From Parerythrobacter lacustris (GTDB taxonomy: Bacteria > Pseudomonadota > Alphaproteobacteria > Sphingomonadales > Sphingomonadaceae), in NCBI RefSeq assembly GCF_024626475.1, contig NZ_JANKHH010000005.1, forward strand, positions 124,001-188,000: a stretch of 64,000 bases of DNA, given 5' to 3'. The first letter of the stretch is position 1; every line of letters begins with the position of its first letter. This document shows, in pieces, positions 58,321 to 64,000 of the stretch. The translations under genes and the position numbers were made by a program. Below the pieces are notes generated by a model. The model was not told the DNA's origin. It was given only the letters and a program-made list of their open reading frames with translations, and did not search any database.

Positions 58321-58998
58321 CTATACGCCAAGCCATTCTAATCCACCCGGAAGCTCTTCAGCTGTATAGTCGACTTGAAGCACCCGCCTGCTCGCTGGAA
58401 TTGATGCCTTCTCTGACGCGTGAAGAATCAGTGTTGCGTAAAGCCAAATGTCTCCAGCTTCGGCAAGACATTCGACAGTGCCGCATAACTCAACGGTCCT
58501 CACCACATTCTTTACGGGCACGCGGCCAAACGCGTGCGACCCCCGCGCAATGAGCAGCGGTGCATTGGTCGCGGGCACTTCATCAAGGTGCGCCCTCAAC
58601 GTGACCATTCGAGTTAGCAGGTCAAGCGGGGGAGCTACATGGTGCAGGCCTTCTTTGATCGTCCAAGCGCCGAAACCGGGTGTCTCGTGCCTTTCCTTCA
58701 CACAGATTGTTCGGTCCTGATGCCAAGCAAGTGACCAATTCGTCTCAGCCGACTTGTCGAACAGGATCGCTCTTACTGGTTTGGCGGAAGCTCCCAAGAT
58801 TGACGCAGCAACAGCCCCGATACAGCCGTCGGAAGCTAGTATCGGATTGAGTGCCTTAATTCCGTGCAGCCGATGACCGGCTTCACCCTTGGGAATGGTA
58901 GAAAGAGCATCTTCCACTTTATCGATGCAGCGCATAAAGGCGCTTCTGAAGCGTTGCGCACCAATAGTCGCAAAATCAGAAGTCGTTTCTAGGGCCAC
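58321..58998 (-). CDS. phytanoyl-CoA dioxygenase-like 2OG/Fe(II) protein, probably acquired
   Basis: About 225 residues from GTG 58998 (MALETTSDFATIGAQRFRSA). The iron-binding pair is in WSLAWHQDRTICVKER (H-x-D) and LILHASEKASIPASRRVLQVDY (distal His, with Arg binding the 2-oxoglutarate carboxylate). This fits the phytanoyl-CoA dioxygenase family; the substrate is unknown. Two 60-nt stretches, 58801-58860 and 58921-58980, have 32 and 30 G+C, clearly below neighbouring genes. The start is 6 nt from the glpX end, on the same strand. The frame is open further upstream, inside glpX. Confidence 0.82.
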   Translation of the reverse strand: MALETTSDFATIGAQRFRSAFMRCIDKVEDALSTIPKGEAGHRLHGIKALNPILASDGCIGAVAASILGASAKPVRAILFDKSAETNWSLAWHQDRTICVKERHETPGFGAWTIKEGLHHVAPPLDLLTRMVTLRAHLDEVPATNAPLLIARGSHAFGRVPVKNVVRTVELCGTVECLAEAGDIWLYATLILHASEKASIPASRRVLQVDYTAEELPGGLEWLGV

Positions 58999-59003
58999 CC
59001 AAC

Positions 59004-59987
59004 CTACCCGTCCCGGTGCTCGCCTCTGATCCAGCGAATGGTGCCGGAGCTGGCGCGCATCACCACGCTTTCGGTAGTCATCTTGCCATCGCGCAGGCGC
59101 TTGACCCCGTCGAGCAGCGAGCCGGAAGTGACGCCGGTAGCAGCGAAGATGCAGTCGCCGCGGGCGAGGTCTTCCAGCTTGTAGATGCGGTCGAAGTCGG
59201 TGATGCCGAGCCGCCGGGCGCGCGATTTCTCGTCCTCGTTGCGGAACACCAGCCGGCCGTTGAACTGCCCGCCGACGCAGCGCAGCGCAGCCGCCGCGAG
59301 CACGCCCTCGGGGGCGCCGCCCTGGCCCAAGTACATATCGATCGTGGTGTCCGGATCGCTCGTCGCGATCACCCCTGCCACATCGCCGTCGCCGATCAGC
59401 ACCACCCCGCAGCCCAGCGCGCGCAGCTGCGCGATAATCTCGGCATGGCGCGGGCGGTCGAGCACGCAGACGATAATGTCCGACGGGGCGACACCCTTGG
59501 CCTTGGCAACGGCGCAAACGTTCTCCTCGACGCTTTTTTCCAGGCTGATGACGTCGGGCGGATAGCCGGGGCCGACCGCGATCTTGTCCATATAGGTGTC
59601 GGGCGCATTGAGCAGGCAACCTTCTTCCGCCGCTGCCAGCACCGCCAGCGCATTGGGGCCGGCCTTGGCAGTGATGGTCGTGCCTTCGAGCGGGTCAAGC
59701 GCGATGTCGATCTTTGGCCCCTTGCCCGGCGCGCCGCCGACCTTCTCTCCGATATAGAGCATCGGCGCTTCGTCGCGCTCGCCCTCGCCGATCACCACCG
59801 TACCGTCCATGTAGAGCGTGTCGAAGGCCTTGCGCATCGCCTCGACCGCTGCCGCGTCGGCGGCCTTTTCGTCGCCGCGACCGATCAGCTTGGAGGCGGC
59901 AATTGCAGCGGCTTCGGTCACGCGGACCATCTCGAGCACCAGCACCCGGTCGAGGACGCTGCTGGGGGAAACATTGGCTTGGTTCAT
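59004..59987 (-). CDS. glpX: fructose-1,6-bisphosphatase class II
   Basis: A 327-residue enzyme: VTEAAAIAASKLIGRGDEKAAD, GTVVIGEGERDEAPMLYIGE, IDIALDPLEGTTITAKAGPN and ATGVTSGSLLDGVKR define GlpX. It dephosphorylates fructose-1,6-bisphosphate in gluconeogenesis. In many alphaproteobacteria glpX follows hom, as here: hom lies upstream on the same strand, with a plus-strand secreted protein gene between. Confidence 0.95.
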   Translation of the reverse strand: MNQANVSPSSVLDRVLVLEMVRVTEAAAIAASKLIGRGDEKAADAAAVEAMRKAFDTLYMDGTVVIGEGERDEAPMLYIGEKVGGAPGKGPKIDIALDPLEGTTITAKAGPNALAVLAAAEEGCLLNAPDTYMDKIAVGPGYPPDVISLEKSVEENVCAVAKAKGVAPSDIIVCVLDRPRHAEIIAQLRALGCGVVLIGDGDVAGVIATSDPDTTIDMYLGQGGAPEGVLAAAALRCVGGQFNGRLVFRNEDEKSRARRLGITDFDRIYKLEDLARGDCIFAATGVTSGSLLDGVKRLRDGKMTTESVVMRASSGTIRWIRGEHRDG

Positions 59988-60065
59988 GGTGAATTCAGTC
60001 CTCGAGGCGAGTTTGGCGCGCAGGCCGCGCGGGATGGTTGCGGCGCTTAGTGCGGGAGTGCGTCA

Positions 60066-60632
60066 TTGTCGAGAATCCTGCGCTCCTGGCCGCTGGGCCT
60101 GCTGGTGGTGGCGCACGGAGCCGCAGCCCAGGAGGCCGACGACAAAGCTAGGCCGCCCGTCACCGCAGAGCAGGTGTTCGACACCGCGCGCGACGCCTAT
60201 GGTCCGCCCGCGCCGGAGCCCGAATGCGAACCGCAGCAGGGCGCAGAAATCATCGTCTGCGCCGAAGAGCTGGAGGATCCCGACAAGTACCGCATTCGCT
60301 CGCCGAAAACGGCGGAGGACGAATACGCGGCGGCTACGATGAACAAGGGGAACCCGCAGGCTCCCGACCCCTGCGGGCCGATGTGCGGTATCTTCCAGGG
60401 CCCGCCAACGGTCGGTGGCCTGTGCGGGATCGGGCTCAACCCCTGCCCGCCGCCGCCCGCCTATTTCGTCGATTTCACCAAACTGCCCGAAGCCCCGCCC
60501 GGATCGGATGCCGACCGGATCGCGCGCGGCCTTCCGCCGCTCGGCAATGATGGCGGAGAGGAGCCGCCGGCCCCTGCGAGCGAGGCAGCCGTCGCCAGCG
60601 ATCCGCCAGAGCCGGTCGCTAGTCCTCGATGA
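60066..60632 (+). CDS. secreted Pro/Cys-rich hypothetical protein
   Basis: A 188-residue protein from TTG 60066 (MSRILRSWPLGLLVVAHGAA), with a signal peptide ending near GAAAQEA. The mature part is proline- and cysteine-rich: PECEPQQGAEIIVCAEE, DPCGPMCGIFQGPPTVGGLCGIGLNPCPPPP. No family recognised. Its end overlaps the convergent hom gene by 14 nt. Start choice is uncertain because no ATG is near. Confidence 0.65.
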   Translation: MSRILRSWPLGLLVVAHGAAAQEADDKARPPVTAEQVFDTARDAYGPPAPEPECEPQQGAEIIVCAEELEDPDKYRIRSPKTAEDEYAAATMNKGNPQAPDPCGPMCGIFQGPPTVGGLCGIGLNPCPPPPAYFVDFTKLPEAPPGSDADRIARGLPPLGNDGGEEPPAPASEAAVASDPPEPVASPR

Positions 60633-61926
60633 TCTGCATCACCAGCGGCGGCGCGGTCAGGCTGGCCGAACCCGCGAGCAGTTCGAGCGCATGTGCGATG
60701 CAGCTTTGTGGGCCGTCATGGGTTACCATCGCGACCAGAACTTCGCCGCCGTCGTTGGCGCGGCCCTGCTGGATCAGGCTTTCGATCGATACATCCGCAT
60801 CGCGCATCGCGGCGGTGATCTCGGCCAGCACGCCCGGGCGGTCGGTGACCGAGAAGCGCAGGTAGGTCTGGCCGGTGTGGTGCCCCGCATCGGCAGCCGG
60901 CAGCGGGACGAGCGCCGCTGCGGGAACCGAAAACGGCGTCCCGATATCGCCCCGCGCGATGTCGATCAGGTCGGCGACCACGGCGCTCGCGGTCGGCCCG
61001 TCACCCGCGCCTGCGCCCTGGAACAGCAGCCGACCGACGAAATTGCCCTGCGCGACCACCGCATTGGTTGCTCCGGTCACATGCGCCAGCGGATGGCTCT
61101 TGGGGACGAGGCAGGGGCGCACCTGCTGCAACAGCGCAGGCCCCTCGCCCGCATGGTCGATCTCCGCGCTAGCGACCAGGCGGACAACATAGCCGAGCGT
61201 ATCGGCCTGGCGGATATCTGCCGCGCGGACCCGCGAAATGCCCTCGCAGGCGACCGAGGCAAAATCGAGCCTCGACCCGAACGCAATGCTGGCGAGGATC
61301 GCCAGCTTGTGCGCCGCGTCGATCCCTTCGATATCAAACGTCGGGTCGGCTTCGGCGTAGCCCAGCCGCTGCGCTTCGCCGAGGGTGGAGGCGAAATCCG
61401 CCCCGCTCGCTTCCATCGTCGAAAGAATATAGTTCGCAGTGCCGTTGAGCACGCCATACACGGTCTCGATCCGGTTCGCCGCCGCGCCTTCGCGCAGGCC
61501 CTTGACGACCGGGATACCGCCGGCGACCGCAGCCTCGAATTTGAGCGCGGTGCCCGCGGTCTCGGCGGCCTGCGCCAGTTCGAGACCGTGATGGGCGATC
61601 ATCGCCTTGTTGGCGGTGACCAGCGCCTTGCCGTGCGCAATCGCGTTGCGGGCCAGGGTCAGCGCCGGGCCATCCGCACCGCCGACCAGTTCGACGACGA
61701 CATCGACATCGCCGCGTGCGGCCATCGCGGTCATGTCGTCTTCCCACGCGAAGCGCGACAGGTCGACACCGCGCTCTACCATGCGGTCGCGCGCGCTCAC
61801 CGCCACGATCTCGAGGCTGCGCCCCGCACGTTCGGCGAGCATCGCTGCGTTTTCCTGCAGCAGGCGGACAACCCCGGTGCCGACGGTGCCGAGACCGGCG
61901 ATGGCGAGGCGCAGGGGATCAGCCAC
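60619..61926 (-). CDS. hom: homoserine dehydrogenase
   Basis: A 435-residue enzyme from GTG 61926 (MADPLRLAIAGLGTVGTGVV); GTG 61935 is an alternative. NAD(P)-binding GLGTVGTGVVRLLQ, catalytic region VYGVLNGTANYILSTMEASG and AEADPTFDIEGIDAAHKLAILAS, and a C-terminal ACT domain (FSVTDRPGVLAEITAAMRDADVSIESL) that likely mediates feedback control. It reduces aspartate semialdehyde to homoserine for threonine and methionine synthesis. Confidence 0.95.
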   Translation of the reverse strand: MADPLRLAIAGLGTVGTGVVRLLQENAAMLAERAGRSLEIVAVSARDRMVERGVDLSRFAWEDDMTAMAARGDVDVVVELVGGADGPALTLARNAIAHGKALVTANKAMIAHHGLELAQAAETAGTALKFEAAVAGGIPVVKGLREGAAANRIETVYGVLNGTANYILSTMEASGADFASTLGEAQRLGYAEADPTFDIEGIDAAHKLAILASIAFGSRLDFASVACEGISRVRAADIRQADTLGYVVRLVASAEIDHAGEGPALLQQVRPCLVPKSHPLAHVTGATNAVVAQGNFVGRLLFQGAGAGDGPTASAVVADLIDIARGDIGTPFSVPAAALVPLPAADAGHHTGQTYLRFSVTDRPGVLAEITAAMRDADVSIESLIQQGRANDGGEVLVAMVTHDGPQSCIAHALELLAGSASLTAPPLVMQIIED

Positions 61927-62042
61927 GGCGACCACCGAAGCCGGGTGTGCGCATTGGCAGCGCGAGCATGGCAAAAGCTTTCATCATCGCCCGGTTAGCC
62001 GCAGCACCCTGCGCATGGGAACCAGTTTGTCTTGCCGCGCGC

Positions 62043-62891
62043 CTAGCTGCGATTGCGCGGACAGGGGCCGAGTTGCTCGAGCACGAAACGATAGTCCTGC
62101 TCGGCCCGCCGCCGGTCGGCAGGGTCCGCCGACAGGCTTGACCCGACCGGCAGCTGCGCCGGAAGGAAACAGGCAAGCCGATACCATTCGAGCGTTTCGC
62201 GCTCCGGCGGACGCGCAGCCTGGTCGACGATTTCGGACCAGGAAACACCCCAGACCGCAGGCTGGCCCGGTCGCCGCGCCACGGTAATCGACAGGGGCCC
62301 ATCTCCGGCGGTGTCGATGAACAGCTGGGTTTCCGATTCGCCTGTCAGAGTCCCCGCGACTGACAGCACATCGCGCACTCCGCGCAGGCGCGGCGGCGCA
62401 TCGGCGGCAACCGATTCGCGCAGGATGTCGCGCACCCTTGCCTCGACAGAATCGCTCCACAGCAACTGTGCATCGGACGCAACCAGCTGAATTTCTCCCG
62501 GTCGCCCGGCAACGGGTTTGGCGAACAGCAGCACCTCGCGGTTCTTCAGCTTGGGAATCTTCCCGCGCGAATCGAGCGGCACGTCGACGAGATAGCGCAG
62601 CGCCTCCCCGACCGGCACCGAGCCGGAAATCAGTGCCGTGGTCCGGGCTTCGACATAGAGCCGCACATGGCCGGGTGCGACCCCGGCGGCACGCTCCGGC
62701 TCGAGCACAGCCTGTTTGCGGACATTGGCGCGCAGCACCAGTTGGGCACCGTCGGAAAGATCGGCCAGATCGGCATAAGTCATTGCCGTTCCTGCGTTTT
62801 CGTCCTGTGCAACGAGGGGCGGCGGCAGGGTCGCTAGGAGCAGGCCGAGCACGGCAATTGGGGTTTTGCTGGATGTCATACTGGCACACAT
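62043..62891 (-). CDS. hypothetical secreted protein
   Basis: A 282-residue protein from ATG 62891 (AGGAAAG 8 nt upstream); ATG 62879 is in frame. The signal peptide is MCASMTSSKTPIAVLGLLLA...PLVAQ. The mature region includes MTYADLADLSDGAQLVLRAN, GEALRYLVDVPLDSRGKIP and a C-terminal QDYRFVLEQLGPCPRN with a late Cys pair (ACFLP, GPCP). No catalytic motif is seen. It seems to be a conserved sphingomonad periplasmic protein of unknown role. Confidence 0.75.
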   Translation of the reverse strand: MCASMTSSKTPIAVLGLLLATLPPPLVAQDENAGTAMTYADLADLSDGAQLVLRANVRKQAVLEPERAAGVAPGHVRLYVEARTTALISGSVPVGEALRYLVDVPLDSRGKIPKLKNREVLLFAKPVAGRPGEIQLVASDAQLLWSDSVEARVRDILRESVAADAPPRLRGVRDVLSVAGTLTGESETQLFIDTAGDGPLSITVARRPGQPAVWGVSWSEIVDQAARPPERETLEWYRLACFLPAQLPVGSSLSADPADRRRAEQDYRFVLEQLGPCPRNRS

Positions 62892-63206
62892 AGGGCTGCT
62901 TTCCTGAACGCGGAACGAATTTCGCATGCGGATGGAAGCAACCGGTCGGCGTCGGCCCGCTTGATCGACAAAGCGTTTGCCTGCCCTTGGCATCGAAGCT
63001 AAGGGTCCGCCAAAAGAGGGCGGTAGCACGCCGACACCTCAAGCGGCCCTGACCGGGCCTGTCGCGTCCGGTGGGTCGATATGTCCCGCAATTGCCGATG
63101 GGTTTATCAGGGTAGACAGACTGGAAGAGTCTCTGGCAAGGTTCGTACTTGCTATGGGGTTAACGGCCGGGCCTACCCGGCGCTGACGATGGAGTGATGC
63201 GACTGA
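62892..63206. other. intergenic region upstream of tonB-like gene
   Basis: These 315 nt between divergent genes carry no frame that I find convincing. A 69-codon plus-strand frame (62977-63186) and a reverse frame both lack ribosome binding sites and recognisable composition. Promoters for both flanking genes must lie here; I could not identify them securely. Confidence 0.5.
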
Positions 63207-63953
63207 ATGGCTTACGCTGATCAAGAGATGAGCGGTAACAAGATTACCGCGATCATCGCCGTGGCGTTGATCCATATTCTTGTCGGCTACGCGCTCATCA
63301 GCGGACTTGCCTATGAGGCGGTCGAGCAGGTGATGGAGCGGGTAACGACGGTGGATATCGAAGAACCGCCACCCCCCGAGGAAGAGCCGCCGCCCCCGCC
63401 GGAGGAAGTGCCGGAAACGGTACCCCCGCCCTTCGTGCCTCCGCCGCAGATCAACGTCCGGCAGGACCCGCCGCGGCAGCAGTCGAACGACCGGATCATC
63501 GACAACGATCAGGTCGATCGGCGGCCGACGACCAAGCAGTGCCCCGACGGCTCCACCGTGGCGATCAGCGCGCAGTGCGGCCCGCCGACGACCCGGTGCC
63601 CCGACGGTACGGTCGTGCGTCAAGGTACGGCGTGTCCGGAACCCAAGCCGCGTGTCCAGCCCAAGGCAGCTGCGCCGCGCAACAGCCCCGGTGGCTGGGT
63701 GACGAACTCGGACTATCGCAGCGCGTGGATCCGCCGTGAACTGGCCGGGACGGTCTCGTTCAGCCTTTCGATCGGTGCCGACGGCAAGGTGACCGGTTGC
63801 TCGGTGACCGGCGGCAATGCTCCGCAGGAACTGAAGGATGCATCGTGCAGCCTGATCCAGCGTCGCGCGCGGTTCGCCGCCGCAACCGATGGTGAGGGCA
63901 GACCGACGACGGGTAGCTACTCGAACACGGTGCGCTGGCAGATTCCGGAGTAA
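63207..63953 (+). CDS. TonB family energy transducer
   Basis: A 248-residue protein: short cytoplasmic N-terminus, TM helix (ITAIIAVALIHILVGYALIS), an acidic-proline tract (DIEEPPPPEEEPPPPPEEVP), a linker with two cysteine pairs (CPDGSTVAISAQC, CPDGTVVRQGTAC) and a C-terminal TonB-like domain (GWVTNSDYRSAWIRRELAGT, SFSLSIGADGKVTGCSVTGG). TonB transmits proton-motive force to outer membrane receptors, such as the one at 39935. exbB/exbD are expected downstream but lie outside the window. Confidence 0.87.
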   Translation: MAYADQEMSGNKITAIIAVALIHILVGYALISGLAYEAVEQVMERVTTVDIEEPPPPEEEPPPPPEEVPETVPPPFVPPPQINVRQDPPRQQSNDRIIDNDQVDRRPTTKQCPDGSTVAISAQCGPPTTRCPDGTVVRQGTACPEPKPRVQPKAAAPRNSPGGWVTNSDYRSAWIRRELAGTVSFSLSIGADGKVTGCSVTGGNAPQELKDASCSLIQRRARFAAATDGEGRPTTGSYSNTVRWQIPE

Positions 63954-63968
63954 CGATTTGAATTGCGG

Positions 63969-63996
63969 CCGGCGCGGCGCGCCGGTCGCCGGTTTT
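63969..63996 (+). terminator. possible intrinsic terminator after tonB-like gene
   Basis: CCGGCG (63969-63974) pairs with CGCCGG (63987-63992), with further pairing inside the loop, followed by TTTT. It ends close to the window edge. Confidence 0.55.
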
Positions 63997-64000
63997 GAAA

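Noticed and set aside
62977-63186. A 69-codon frame upstream of the tonB-like gene
   Set aside because: No ribosome binding site, no recognisable composition and it is opposed by another open frame on the reverse strand.

Overview
The window is GC-rich DNA from an alphaproteobacterium, most likely Sphingomonadales and probably an Erythrobacteraceae-type marine bacterium. Three things point there: a serine palmitoyltransferase gene coupled to its own acyl carrier protein (sphingolipid synthesis), a chromosomal gene transfer agent (GTA) cluster with sphingomonad-type accessory genes, and an alphaproteobacterial DksA with a degenerate zinc finger. I saw no rRNA, tRNA, CRISPR array, integrase or transposase gene.

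Layout. 0-10.6 kb is housekeeping: a PilZ protein cut by the window edge, DksA, a Sel1-repeat protein, a tight reverse-strand operon (DUF3572, HAD hydrolase, RidA, glycerophosphodiesterase, FemAB/GNAT-like protein), a DivK-like response regulator, an AT-rich patch with a small lipoprotein, a Pycsar-effector-like membrane protein, ACP-spt, OsmC, a Crp/Fnr regulator and a YqaA-type membrane protein. 10.7-25.9 kb is an apparently complete GTA structural cluster on the plus strand: small and large terminase, portal, DUF6127, prohead protease, capsid, connectors, tail tube, tail chaperones, short tape measure, a fused g12, g13, the NlpC/P60 peptidase g14, g15 and a DUF2793 protein. Many neighbours overlap at ATGA or GTGA, and almost every wider gap is filled by a palindromic repeat element. 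One such element sits in frame inside the terminase gene.

26-42 kb holds envelope and metabolic genes: OmpA-family porin, lipoprotein Cu/Zn SOD, Spinster-type MFS transporter with queC, hslO, argD-argF, a double cold-shock-domain protein, an M20 amidohydrolase, a sterol-desaturase-type hydroxylase, a GMC oxidoreductase and a TonB-dependent receptor. 42.5-64 kb holds glnK-amt behind a textbook sigma-54 promoter, prfC, pheS-pheT, rpmI-rplT, three AraC-type regulators (two of them a tandem paralogous pair), hisN, prs, glpX, hom, a lower-GC phytanoyl-CoA-dioxygenase-like gene and a TonB-type energy transducer.

The most interesting material is in the GTA cluster: a palindrome inserted in frame in the terminase; a 773-residue g12 in which a TIM-barrel-like region precedes DUF2460, with a Shine-Dalgarno/GTG signal exactly at the junction; a 248-bp element with perfect inverted ends next to the capsid gene; and an intrinsic terminator directly after it.
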